A model generated the notes under the pieces. It did not search any database. It saw only the letters and a list, made by a program, of their open reading frames with translations, and was not told the DNA's origin. A program made the translations under genes and the position numbers. Positions 16,467 through 24,518 of a DNA stretch of 64,000 nucleotides are shown here, piece by piece. The DNA is from Aeromicrobium sp. Leaf245 (GTDB taxonomy: Bacteria; Actinomycetota; Actinomycetes; Propionibacteriales; Nocardioidaceae), in contig NZ_OW824151.1 of NCBI RefSeq assembly GCF_942548115.1, forward strand, positions 682,001-746,000, written 5' to 3'. Every line of letters starts with the position of its first letter. The stretch's first letter is position 1.

Positions 16467-17840
16467 GTGGAGGTCGTCCACACAGCCATCGCCATCGTGC
16501 TGGTCGTCGGGCTGATCATCTGGGTGAAGGTCGATCCGGTGATCTCGCTGGTGATCGCCTCGCTCTACCTCGGCCTCGCCGCCGGGGTCGGGTTCGCGGA
16601 CACGATCACGGCGATCACCGAGGGCTTCGGCTCGATCATGGCCGAGGTGGGTCTGCTCATCGGCTTCGGCGTGCTCATCGGGGCGTTGCTGCACTCGCTC
16701 GGCACCTTCCGCAAGCTCGTGCACGCGCTGCTCAAGGTCGTGGGCGCGAAGCGTCTGCCCTATGCCCTCACCGGAGCGCTCTCCACCGTCTTCCCGTCCA
16801 TCTACGTCGACGTCCAGGTCGTGCTCGCCGCGCCCATCGCGCGCTCCTCGGCCCCGCACATCGGACCGCGCGGGCTCGCGCACCTCGCCGGCGCGATCGG
16901 CACCGGCATCTTCGCCGGCTACGTCTTCGTGATCCCCGGGCTCGCGGCGGTCTCGATCGCGGGACTCCTCGACGTCCCGCTCGGCACGTGGTTGCTCTAC
17001 GGCATCGTCCTGGGGCCGCTCACCGCCGTCATCACCACCTACCTGTTCGGGCTGATGCTGCGGGCCGGCTGGTGGAAGCCCGAGGCCGACGAGGCGAAGG
17101 ACGACCCGCTCGACTACGACGACGGCGTCGAGCAGAACACGGCCGGCACCGGCCCGGGCGAGCGCGACACGCTCCACGACGTCGAGGTGCCGCTGTTCAC
17201 GTCGCTGCTGCCGATCCTCGTGCCGCTCATAATGATCGCCTTCGGTGCGTTCGCGGAGCTGCTCGACTTCTCCAACGCGTTCATCGCCTTCATCGGCAAC
17301 GCGAACGTCGCCCTCTTCGTGGGACTGCTCGGTGCCTACGTCCTCGCCCGCGCGGCCGCGGGCACCGAGCGGACCGACAAGGCGCTCAAGACCGGGTTCC
17401 ACACGACGGGTGAGATCCTGCTGATCACCGGCATCGGCGGCTCGCTCGGGGCCGTCATCGAGGCCACCGGTCTCGACGCCACGCTCGCTGGGCTGTTCTC
17501 GGCCAGCGAGGGCGCGGCCGTCGTCACGAGCGTCCTGCTCGCCTGGTTCATCGCCGCCGTCCTGCACCTGGCCATCGGCTCGGTCTCGGTCGCCGCCATC
17601 ACCGCCGCGGGCATCATCGGCCCGGTGCTCACCTCCATCGAGGTGGCACCGATCGCCATCGGCCTCGCGATCGCCTCCGGTGCGATGTTCGCGCTGACGG
17701 TGAACTCCAACTTCTTCTGGATGTTCAAGTCGTTGCTCGGCCTGACCACCCAGGGCGCCCTGAAGTCGATGACGGTGGTCACCAGCATCGCGTCACTGGT
17801 CAGCCTGCCGATGGTGCTGGCGATCGCCTTCGTGGTCTGA
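16467..17840 (+). CDS. GntP-family permease
   Basis: 457 residues, at least twelve hydrophobic segments, with the family's features: SIYVDVQVVLAAPIARSSAP, AGAIGTGIFAGYVFVIPG and a central acidic hydrophilic loop (about 200-245). Members import gluconate or other short hydroxy-acids by proton symport. GTG at 16467 is preceded by a GAGGGGGG ribosome site. A TAGGGT hexamer at 16431-16436 is the probable -10 and sits at the very end of repeat block B. No kinase or catabolic gene is adjacent, so the substrate is open. Confidence 0.83.
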   Translation: MEVVHTAIAIVLVVGLIIWVKVDPVISLVIASLYLGLAAGVGFADTITAITEGFGSIMAEVGLLIGFGVLIGALLHSLGTFRKLVHALLKVVGAKRLPYALTGALSTVFPSIYVDVQVVLAAPIARSSAPHIGPRGLAHLAGAIGTGIFAGYVFVIPGLAAVSIAGLLDVPLGTWLLYGIVLGPLTAVITTYLFGLMLRAGWWKPEADEAKDDPLDYDDGVEQNTAGTGPGERDTLHDVEVPLFTSLLPILVPLIMIAFGAFAELLDFSNAFIAFIGNANVALFVGLLGAYVLARAAAGTERTDKALKTGFHTTGEILLITGIGGSLGAVIEATGLDATLAGLFSASEGAAVVTSVLLAWFIAAVLHLAIGSVSVAAITAAGIIGPVLTSIEVAPIAIGLAIASGAMFALTVNSNFFWMFKSLLGLTTQGALKSMTVVTSIASLVSLPMVLAIAFVV

Positions 17841-17871
17841 CGTCCCACCGCCGAGCGCCCAGGTCCGAGCG

Positions 17872-18324
17872 TCAGGGGTCGACGCGGTAGCGGCCCTCCA
17901 GGAACACGTCGACGCCCTGGATCTTCGGCACGTCGATGCAGCCACTGACCACGCCGAGCAGCACGGAGTCGGGACTGATCTCGACCTCCACCCCGTACTC
18001 GGCGGGGACGGCGTCCCGGACCCGGTCGGCCAGGTCGGAGGGTGCCGGCTCGGCGAGCTCGAGCCTCGCGTCGACCCGGTGCCGGACCCGGCTCAGGTCG
18101 TCGGGGTCGCACCGCTGCGTGTCCGCCAGGCCGGCCAGCTCGTCGTCCGGTGACAGTGCGATCCGTGGACCGACCGCCTCGAGGGCGGATCGGAACGCGT
18201 CGTCGGTGCGGTCCTGCCAGCGCGCGACGCCCTCGACGTCGACGTCCGGCGAGGTGCATCCGGACGTCACGGTGACGAGGAGGGCCGTCGCGGCGACGGC
18301 GCCGGCGAGGCGTCGAGGGGTCAC
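17872..18324 (-). CDS. Small lipoprotein of unknown function
   Basis: 150 residues. The GTG start leads into a signal (TPRRLAGAVAATALLVTVTS) with lipobox TSGC, Cys about 23. The mature part is acidic, with two further cysteines (QRCDP and SGCID) that may form a disulfide. It resembles no family I know. Its GTG overlaps the stop of the upstream acyl-CoA oxidase-like gene (GTGA), so the two are translationally coupled, which is unusual pairing for a lipoprotein and a flavoenzyme. Confidence 0.65.
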   Translation of the reverse strand: MTPRRLAGAVAATALLVTVTSGCTSPDVDVEGVARWQDRTDDAFRSALEAVGPRIALSPDDELAGLADTQRCDPDDLSRVRHRVDARLELAEPAPSDLADRVRDAVPAEYGVEVEISPDSVLLGVVSGCIDVPKIQGVDVFLEGRYRVDP

Positions 18325-20222
18325 TGCTTGAGCAGCATCGCGGCGCCGAGCGTCTCCTCCGGCACGCCCAGGCCCTCGATGAGGGTCAGCAGGTGCGGGC
18401 GGAGCTCGGCGAGCTGCTCGTTGAGCAGCTGGGTCACGGCCTTGGCGCGCTGGTCGGAGATCCGGTTGTGAGCCATGAACCAGGCGAGGTCGTCCTCGAT
18501 GACGCTCAGCGCGTACAACGTGCAGACCTTGCGCAGCAGGTCGGCGGCGTCGGGGTCCTCGCAGCGCGCGATGCCGGCGGTGAACGCCTCGAGCACCACC
18601 CGGTCCACGTGCGCCCGTCCGCACCGGATCAGGTGGTCCTGCGCCTCGTTGAAGATGCGGAAGGCCTCGTCGCCCTCGGCCTTGGCGGCTCGCTGCAGCC
18701 GTCGTGCGGCGGTCTCGATCAGGTGCTGCTCACGGTCCTCGAACAGGCTCAGCTGCGTGCCGCGGTCGAGCAGGTCGTGGGCGTCGCCACCGGTGGGCGC
18801 GGCGTCGATGAGCCGCTGGATGAGCTGGCTCGCGGCCGTCCGCTCGCGGACCGTCTCGGCGACGGTCTCGGCCACGAACCGCACCATGCCGACCGCGTCG
18901 AGCCCACCGACCTCCTTCGCGTACGACGTGAGCAGCTCCTTGCTGAGCAGCTGGAGCATCACGTGGTTGTCGCCCTCGAAGGTGGTGAACACGTCGATGT
19001 CGCCGCGCAGCACCGTGAGGCGGTTCTCGGCGAGGTAGCCGGCGCCGCCGCACATCTCGCGCGACTCGTTGATCGCCCGCGACGCGTGCCAGGTCATGAT
19101 CGCCTTGAGGCCGGCGGCGCGGCCCTCGAGCTCGCGCTGCTCCTGCAGGTCGGGCTCCGTCGAGCGCTGCAGCCGGTCCATGCGCGAGACCTGCTGGTTC
19201 TGGGCGAACCGGTAGGCGTACGAACGGGCGATGAGCGGGAGCAGGCGGCGCTGGTGCACGCGGTAGTCCGCCAGCAGCACCTCGGGCTCGCCGTCCTGGC
19301 CGAACTGGCGCCGCTCCAGGGCGTAGCGTCCGGCGATGCTGAGGGCCACCTCGGCGGCGGCGAGCGCCGACCCGCCGACGCTGATCCGCCCGCGCACGAG
19401 CGTGCCGAGCATCGTGAAGAACCGTCGGTTCACGTCCTCGATGGGCGAGGAGTAGGTGCCGTCCTCGGCCACGTCGCCGTACTTGTTGAGCAGGTTCTCG
19501 CGCGGGATGCGCACCTGGTGGAAGGAGAGACGGCCGTTGTCGACGCCACCGAGACCACCCTTGTGGCGGTCGTCGCCGATCTCGACGCCGTCGCAGGTCT
19601 GCCCCTTCTCGTCGCGGATCGGCACGATGAAGCAGTGCACGCCGTGGTTCTCGCCCCGGGTGACCAGCTGGGCGTACACCGCGGCGACGGTGGCGTGGGC
19701 GGCGGCGTTGCCGATGTAGTCCTTCGTGGCCGACGGCGTGGGGGAGTCGACGACGAACTCCTGCGTGTCGGCGTCGAAGGTGGCCGTGGTCTCGAGGTGC
19801 TGCACGTTGCTGCCGTGGCCGATCTCGGTCATGGCGTAGCAGCCCACGAGGTCGAGCGAGATGAGCCGCGGGATGAGGTCGCGGTGGCGCTCGGTGCCGA
19901 GGTTCTCGACCGCGCCGCCGAACAGTCCCCACTGCACGCCCGCCTTGACCATGAGCGAGAGGTCGAACTGGGCGAGCATCTCGATGCCGGTGACGGCCAT
20001 GCCCGGATCGCCGCCGCCGCCGTGCTCGGTGCGGAAGCCGGCTGCGGGGACGCCGGTGTCGACGAGGCCCTCGAGCTGGCGCAGCGTCCGCTCGCGAGCG
20101 GCGTCGATGTCGAGGTCGAGGTCGTACGCCAGGTCCATCTCGGCGAGCTCCCTGCGGGACTGCTCGCGCACGTGGCGCCACTTGCCGTCGAGGGCGATGC
20201 GGACTTCTTCGGACAGGCTCAT
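18321..20222 (-). CDS. Acyl-CoA oxidase/dehydrogenase-type flavoenzyme
   Basis: 633 residues, far longer than a standard acyl-CoA dehydrogenase (~380) and close to peroxisomal acyl-CoA oxidases. The FAD/substrate core carries CYAMTEIGHGSNVQ and TKDYIGNAAAHA, and the helical C-terminal half contains NESREMCGGAGYLAENR and DNHVMLQLLSKELL, both typical of the oxidase family. It should oxidise acyl-CoA to the 2-enoyl-CoA, with O2 or an electron-transfer flavoprotein as acceptor; sequence alone cannot decide. The ATG at 20222 gives MSLSEEVRIALDGKW. It is followed directly by a coupled lipoprotein gene. Confidence 0.85.
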   Translation of the reverse strand: MSLSEEVRIALDGKWRHVREQSRRELAEMDLAYDLDLDIDAARERTLRQLEGLVDTGVPAAGFRTEHGGGGDPGMAVTGIEMLAQFDLSLMVKAGVQWGLFGGAVENLGTERHRDLIPRLISLDLVGCYAMTEIGHGSNVQHLETTATFDADTQEFVVDSPTPSATKDYIGNAAAHATVAAVYAQLVTRGENHGVHCFIVPIRDEKGQTCDGVEIGDDRHKGGLGGVDNGRLSFHQVRIPRENLLNKYGDVAEDGTYSSPIEDVNRRFFTMLGTLVRGRISVGGSALAAAEVALSIAGRYALERRQFGQDGEPEVLLADYRVHQRRLLPLIARSYAYRFAQNQQVSRMDRLQRSTEPDLQEQRELEGRAAGLKAIMTWHASRAINESREMCGGAGYLAENRLTVLRGDIDVFTTFEGDNHVMLQLLSKELLTSYAKEVGGLDAVGMVRFVAETVAETVRERTAASQLIQRLIDAAPTGGDAHDLLDRGTQLSLFEDREQHLIETAARRLQRAAKAEGDEAFRIFNEAQDHLIRCGRAHVDRVVLEAFTAGIARCEDPDAADLLRKVCTLYALSVIEDDLAWFMAHNRISDQRAKAVTQLLNEQLAELRPHLLTLIEGLGVPEETLGAAMLLKQ

Positions 20223-20312
20223 GGACGAAACGCTACTCGTGGGTCGCTTCCGCCGCAGCGGTCCGCGCGAGGTCGGTCGGCCAGGACGCCGGGTGGTGCC
20301 GTGCAGCGGGTC

Positions 20313-21008
20313 TCAGGCGGGCGAGACGAAGATCGCCGCCGCGGCCACGTGCCCGACGTCGAGCGTGCGACCGTCGATCCGGACGGCCAGGGTGCCCGCG
20401 AAGTCGTGCCGCTCCACCAGGTGCACACGGACCCCGAGGACGAGCCCGAGCTCGACGAGGTGGCGCAGCAGGGCCGGGTCGTCGTCGGAGACGCGCACCA
20501 CGACGAGGTCGGCGGGTGCCTCGACGTCGACCAGCCGGCGTGCGTCGAGCGCGGGCAGTCGGCCGTCGGCCGTCGGGATGGGGTCGCCGTGGGGGTCGAA
20601 CTCGGGGTGGCCGAGCCGCTCCGCGAGCCGTTCGACGAAGTCGTCGCTCACGGCGTGCTCCAGCACCTCGGCCTCGTCGTGCACCTCGTCCCACGCGTAG
20701 CCGAGGTACTCGACGAGGAACGTCTCGACGAGCCGGTGGCGACGGACCATCGCGAGCGCGGCCGTCCGACCCGACGCCGTGAGGGTGACCGCCCCGTAGC
20801 GCCGGTGGTCGACGAGCCCCTGGGCGGCGAGCTTCTTGAGTGACTCGGAGACCGTCGAGGGCGTCACGCCGAAGCGGTCGGCCAGCGCCTTGGAGGAGAT
20901 GGGGGTGTCGTCCCACTCCTGGCTCGTCCAGATGACCTTGAGGTAGTCCTGCATCGAGGAGGACAGCGCCAAGGGGGCCTGGGTCGAGGCGGAGGGGGTG
21001 TCAGGCAC
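20313..21008 (-). CDS. DtxR-family metalloregulator
   Basis: 231 residues from GTG 21008. Winged helix with SSKALADRFGVTPSTVSESL, then the DtxR/MntR metal-binding and dimerisation domain (HRLVETFLVEYLGYAWDEVH, EAEVLEHAVSDDFVERLAERLGH split by a few residues). A C-terminal FeoA/SH3-like domain follows (about 155-231). This three-domain form is the IdeR/MntR type, which represses metal-uptake genes when loaded with Fe2+ or Mn2+. The GTG is preferred because sequence further upstream contains a 30-bp palindrome that must be regulatory DNA. It is divergent from a 50-residue membrane peptide. Confidence 0.88.
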   Translation of the reverse strand: MPDTPSASTQAPLALSSSMQDYLKVIWTSQEWDDTPISSKALADRFGVTPSTVSESLKKLAAQGLVDHRRYGAVTLTASGRTAALAMVRRHRLVETFLVEYLGYAWDEVHDEAEVLEHAVSDDFVERLAERLGHPEFDPHGDPIPTADGRLPALDARRLVDVEAPADLVVVRVSDDDPALLRHLVELGLVLGVRVHLVERHDFAGTLAVRIDGRTLDVGHVAAAAIFVSPA

Positions 21009-21046
21009 ACGTCCAGGGTATCGGCGGACAGCCGCAGGACGGGCGC

Positions 21047-21076
21047 CATGGAAGTTCGGTTGACCGAACTTCCATG
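21047..21076. promoter_or_regulatory. 30-bp palindromic operator between the DtxR-type gene and a small membrane protein
   Basis: Arms of 14 bp (CATGGAAGTTCGGT and ACCGAACTTCCATG) flank a central TG. Symmetry is perfect. It lies 38 bp upstream of the regulator's GTG and 28 bp upstream of the divergent ATG at 21105. It is the obvious binding site for the DtxR-family protein, controlling one or both genes. Confidence 0.75.
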
Positions 21077-21104
21077 TTGCCCCGTGCCTGGTAGTGTCTG
21101 AGGC

Positions 21105-21257
21105 ATGGCGAACATCGCGCACTCCGGCTCCAGCCGTCCGGCACCGCGCCGGCTCACGGCCGCCGAGTCGCGTCTGCTGCGCACCGGCCTGCTGCGCACG
21201 GTGCTCTTCGTGGCTGCCTTCGTCGCGTTCCTGGCGATCGGTTCCGCCGTCTCCTGA
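21105..21257 (+). CDS. 50-residue single-pass membrane protein
   Basis: Reads MANIAHSGSSRPAPRR, then an amphipathic basic segment (ESRLLRTGLLRT) and one hydrophobic helix (VLFVAAFVAFLAIGSAVS) ending at the stop. TAGTGT (21092-21097) lies 7 bp before the ATG, giving a leaderless transcript with the same TAGNGTCTGAGGCATG layout as ndh. The divergent DtxR-type gene and the shared palindrome suggest metal-responsive expression. Small membrane peptides linked to metal homeostasis are known, but I do not recognise this one. Confidence 0.6.
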   Translation: MANIAHSGSSRPAPRRLTAAESRLLRTGLLRTVLFVAAFVAFLAIGSAVS

Positions 21258-21343
21258 GGCGTTGAGTGCGTTGAGTACGTCGTGGCCGGGCGTCGGCCGC
21301 GGCGCACGCGTAGCGTCCTGCTGAGTCGACCGATGGAGGACCC

Positions 21344-21832
21344 ATGACCAGCTGGACCACGCCCGACCTCTGCGACACCCACCACCCGGATCGGCTGGTG
21401 GTCGTCCAGCCGGGTCTGCTGCGTGGCTTCGGTGGCCGTGAGGCGTTCAGCGGAGCTGTGGAGACCGTGGCCTGCTTCGAGGACAACTCGCACGTCAAGC
21501 GACTCGCGGACGAGCCGGGCGACGGCCGCGTGCTGGTCGTCGACGGCGGGGGATCGCTGCGCCGCGCCCTCCTCGGCGACGTGATCGCCGCCCGCTTCGT
21601 CGAGAACGGGTGGTCCGGGCTGGTCATCCACGGCGCCGTGCGCGACGTCGAGATCCTGCGGGACCTCGACCTGGGTGTCCAGGCGATCGCCCCGTGCCCC
21701 GTCCGGACCGAGAAGCGCGGCCTCGGCGACGTGGGCGTCGCGGTGACCTTCGGCGGTGCGACGATCCGGTCCGGCCAGTGGGTCTACGCCGACGCCAACG
21801 GCGTGGTCGTGGCCGACGAGCCCCTCGTCTGA
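21344..21832 (+). CDS. rraA: RraA-family protein (RNase E regulator / HMG aldolase fold)
   Basis: 162 residues, normal length. Family segments are [41 protein letters not shown], and [10 protein letters not shown]. RraA binds RNase E in enterobacteria; the same fold includes 4-hydroxy-4-methyl-2-oxoglutarate aldolases, so the biochemical role in actinobacteria is uncertain. An ATGGAGGA-type ribosome site (GGAGG) precedes the ATG. It stands alone, 36 bp upstream of the cobalamin riboswitch. Confidence 0.88.
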   Translation: MTSWTTPDLCDTHHPDRLVVVQPGLLRGFGGREAFSGAVETVACFEDNSHVKRLADEPGDGRVLVVDGGGSLRRALLGDVIAARFVENGWSGLVIHGAVRDVEILRDLDLGVQAIAPCPVRTEKRGLGDVGVAVTFGGATIRSGQWVYADANGVVVADEPLV

Positions 21833-21867
21833 GACCCTCGTCGCACCTGCGACGCCGGGACGCAGGG

Positions 21868-22035
21868 CTGGTGCGAGTGATACGGTCCGCCTGTCACTCG
21901 ACACACAACTCCACGTGCCCGAATGCGGGGAAGCCGGTCCGAATCCGGCGCTGACCCGCAACCGTAGCCCTCGCTCCGCGAGGGGAGCCGGAACGCCGCA
22001 TCGGGCGCCTGACCAATCACGCTGTCGTGGTCGCA
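21868..22035 (+). ncRNA. Cobalamin riboswitch
   Basis: The conserved core GGGGAAGCCGGTCCGAATCC (21927-21946) followed by GGCGCTGACCCGCAACCGTA is diagnostic of the cobalamin class. The GTGCGAGTGATACGG stretch upstream and GCCGCATCGGGCGCCTGACC downstream fit the peripheral helices. The limits are approximate. Adenosyl- or other cobalamin binding should repress the gene that follows. The switch stands 48 bp upstream of a secreted alpha-barrel protein, the first gene of a run leading into an ECF transporter. Confidence 0.92.
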
Positions 22036-22051
22036 GCGGGTCCCCTCGGGA

Positions 22052-22078
22052 TCCTCATGCCTTTGCAGCGGGTGAGGA
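22052..22078 (+). promoter_or_regulatory. Putative riboswitch expression platform sequestering the Shine-Dalgarno
   Basis: TCCTCA (22052-22057) can pair with TGAGGA (22073-22078), which contains the GAGGA ribosome site 4 nt before the ATG at 22083. A duplicated GCAGCGGGT (22033-22041 and 22065-22073) could support an alternative fold. This suggests translational, not transcriptional, control. Confidence 0.5.
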
Positions 22079-22082
22079 CCCC

Positions 22083-23666
22083 ATGAAGAAGTCCCTGCGT
22101 CGCGGCCTCGTCGCGACCGCCGCCACCGCCCTCGGTGCCGGCCTCCTCGCCGTCCCGGCCGCCCAGGCCGACACGTCGCGCACCCCGCAGACGGTCAACG
22201 CGGCCGACTGGCTGTCGGGCCAGGTCGTCGACGGCGTGCTCTACAACGAGCAGTTCGACTTCGTCGACTGGGGCCTGACCCTCGACACCCTCCTCGCCCT
22301 CGACGCCGTCGGCGGGTACAACGCGAAGGTCGCCGACATCGCCGACGCCCTCGCCGACGACCTCGGCAGCTACATCGGCACCGGCGGGGAGAGCTACGCC
22401 GGCTCCACGGCCAAGGCGCTCGTGGCCGTGCAGGCCGCCGACCGCAACACCGCCGACTTCGGCGGCACCGACCTGGTGGCGGCCACCGAGGCCCGTGTCG
22501 ACGGCACGGGTCGCCTGGCCGACGAGTCGGCCTTCGGCAACTTCGCGAACGTGTTCGGCCAGGCCTTCGCCGTCAAGGGCCTCCACGCCGCCGAGTCCGG
22601 CGAGGCGGCTTCGGCCACGGCCTTCCTGCTGCAGCAGCAGTGCGCCGACGGCGGGTTCCGCCTGGACTTCACCGCCACCGACACGTCCTGCTCGGGCGAC
22701 GACGCCCAGACCGACTCGACGGCGATCGCGGTCGACGCGCTGCTCCCTCAGCGCGGCACCCAGGCCGTGGACACGGCGCTCGACGAGGCCGAGGCGTGGC
22801 TGAGCGGCCAGCAGGACGCGAGCACCGGCGCCTTCGCCGGCGGACCCGGCACCGAGACCGCCAACACCAACAGCACCGCGGTCGCCGCCGTGGCGCTCGA
22901 GAAGCTCGGCGACGCCGACCGCGCCGCGAAGGCTGCAGCCTGGATCGCCGAGCGCCAGGTCACGGCCTACAGCGCCTGCGGCACGGAGCTCGACGGCCAG
23001 TTCGGCGCCGTCGGCTACGACGACGCCGCCATCGCGACGGCCGAGGACGACGGCATCGAGGTCGAGACCGTGGACCAGTGGCGTCGCGCCACCGCTCCGG
23101 CGATCACCGCGCTGCAGTCCTACGACGACCCGAGCCCGCGGCCCAAGGCGACGTTCACCGTCACCGCGCCCAGCGGCTACGTCGCCGCCGGCGCACCGGT
23201 CGCCCTGACGGCGTCGGGCCTGGCCCCCGGTGAGCGCTACTGCGTCTACTCGGTCGACGGCTCGATCGCCAAGGCCGGCAAGGCGAACGCCAGCGGTGTC
23301 GCCACCATCTCGGCCACGGCCCCGTCGCCGGGCGTGCGCCCCGTGTACGTCTACGGCGAGCGCGACGCCCGCCAGGGCGAGGCCTCGCTGCGGGTCCTCA
23401 CGACGACCAAGCGGTTCGTCGCGACGACGAACGTCAAGACGGTCAAGCGCAACGGCAGGATCCGCGTGTCCGCCCGCGGCCTCGCCCCGAGCGAGCCCGT
23501 GCGCATCGGCTACGGCGGGACGTACATCAAGACCGCCAACGCCCGGACCGACGGCACCATCGACTACACGTTCGGCGTCGGCTCGTCGACCGGCAAGAAG
23601 AACGTCTACGTCCGCGGCATCGTGAACACGCGCCAGGGCATCGCGTCGTTCACCGTCGTCAAGTGA
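22083..23666 (+). CDS. Secreted alpha/alpha-barrel protein with two Ig-like repeats, candidate cobalamin-binding alpha-domain
   Basis: 527 residues. A Sec signal (MKKSLRRGLVATAATALGAG, cleavage after AQA) precedes an alpha/alpha toroid of prenyltransferase/squalene-cyclase type: ADWLSGQVVDGVLYN, GLTLDTLLALDAVGGY, QQQCADGGFRLDF and AEAWLSGQQDASTGAF. Two related ~85-residue beta domains follow (about 358-440 and 445-527, sharing ASGLAPGERY/ARGLAPSEPV and RQGEASLRV/RQGIASFTV). Animal transcobalamin and intrinsic factor use the same alpha-barrel fold for B12, so with a riboswitch upstream and an ECF importer downstream I infer an extracellular B12-capture protein. It lacks a membrane anchor and overlaps the next gene by 4 nt. 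Confidence 0.75.
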   Translation: MKKSLRRGLVATAATALGAGLLAVPAAQADTSRTPQTVNAADWLSGQVVDGVLYNEQFDFVDWGLTLDTLLALDAVGGYNAKVADIADALADDLGSYIGTGGESYAGSTAKALVAVQAADRNTADFGGTDLVAATEARVDGTGRLADESAFGNFANVFGQAFAVKGLHAAESGEAASATAFLLQQQCADGGFRLDFTATDTSCSGDDAQTDSTAIAVDALLPQRGTQAVDTALDEAEAWLSGQQDASTGAFAGGPGTETANTNSTAVAAVALEKLGDADRAAKAAAWIAERQVTAYSACGTELDGQFGAVGYDDAAIATAEDDGIEVETVDQWRRATAPAITALQSYDDPSPRPKATFTVTAPSGYVAAGAPVALTASGLAPGERYCVYSVDGSIAKAGKANASGVATISATAPSPGVRPVYVYGERDARQGEASLRVLTTTKRFVATTNVKTVKRNGRIRVSARGLAPSEPVRIGYGGTYIKTANARTDGTIDYTFGVGSSTGKKNVYVRGIVNTRQGIASFTVVK

Positions 23667-24496
23667 CCAGGCGACTCCTCGCCGCGCTGGTCGCCGTCCT
23701 CCTCGGGACGGCGACCGGTGCGGTCGTCCTCGCCGCACCCGCGCAGGCTGCGGCCTGCGCCAAGGGTGACGGCGTGACCGTGGTCGTCGACTACCACCAG
23801 CTGGGTGGGGGTGCCTCCACGACGTGCGTCCCCGGCGGTGGTCGCAAGGCCACCTCCGCGTTCGACGCCGCAGGCGTCTCCCTCCGCTACGCCGCCCGGC
23901 AGCAGGGCTTCGTCTGCCAGGTCAACGCGAAGCCGGCCAACGCCGGGTGCGTGCAGGCCTCGCCGTCCGACGCCTACTGGTCGCTCTGGGTCTCCAGCGG
24001 CAACGGCAGCTGGAGCTACGCGACGGCCGGCGTCGGCGGCGTCTCCGTGCCGAAGGGCGGCTGGGTCGCCTGGAGCTGGCAGGGCCAGAGCGGCAAGGCC
24101 CAGCCCGGGGTCTCCCCGGTGGGCAAGGCGGCCGCGGCCCCGGCTCCGAAGCCGTCGAGCCGGCCCACGCAGAAGGCGCCCACGGCTGCGCCGACGTCGG
24201 CGGTCCCGTCCGCGGAGGCCTCGGCCAGCGCCAAGGCGAAGGCCGAGCAGAAGGCCCAGGAAGAGAAGAAGGCTGAGCAGAAGGCTGGGCTGAAGTCGGG
24301 GCAGGGGGGCGAGGCGGGCGCCGCCAGCCCCTCCGACGGAGCCGGCGACGACGGCACGACGTCCGACGACGAGACCCGCGCGACGTCGGCCGACGCCGGG
24401 TCGCCGTGGCCGACGCTGGTCGGTGTCGCGGCCGTGCTGGTGCTGCTCGGTGCCGCCGGGATCGTCGCGTGGCGGCGGAGGGGAAGCGCGCCCTGA
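23663..24496 (+). CDS. Membrane-anchored DUF4430-like beta-domain protein, candidate cobalamin-binding partner
   Basis: 277 residues. The signal peptide ends about AQAAA, then a ~95-residue beta domain with three cysteines (about 33, 53, 83) and motifs QGFVCQVNAKP, DAYWSLWV and GSWSYATAGVG. This resembles the transcobalamin C-terminal beta domain (DUF4430). A long Pro/Ala/Lys-rich stalk leads to a C-terminal helix (WPTLVGVAAVLVLLGAAGIV) and basic WRRRG tail, so the domain is displayed outside the cell. GTG overlaps the preceding stop (GTGA). With the alpha-barrel protein it would make a two-part B12 clamp, each part on its own chain; that is inference. Confidence 0.72.
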   Translation: MTRRLLAALVAVLLGTATGAVVLAAPAQAAACAKGDGVTVVVDYHQLGGGASTTCVPGGGRKATSAFDAAGVSLRYAARQQGFVCQVNAKPANAGCVQASPSDAYWSLWVSSGNGSWSYATAGVGGVSVPKGGWVAWSWQGQSGKAQPGVSPVGKAAAAPAPKPSSRPTQKAPTAAPTSAVPSAEASASAKAKAEQKAQEEKKAEQKAGLKSGQGGEAGAASPSDGAGDDGTTSDDETRATSADAGSPWPTLVGVAAVLVLLGAAGIVAWRRRGSAP

Positions 24497-24518
24497 CCTG
24501 CCCTGCCGCGGAACGGCG

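Noticed and set aside
18393..20843. 816-codon frame antisense to the acyl-CoA oxidase-like and DtxR-type genes
   Set aside because: It spans two well-supported genes and their intergenic region and has shadow composition.
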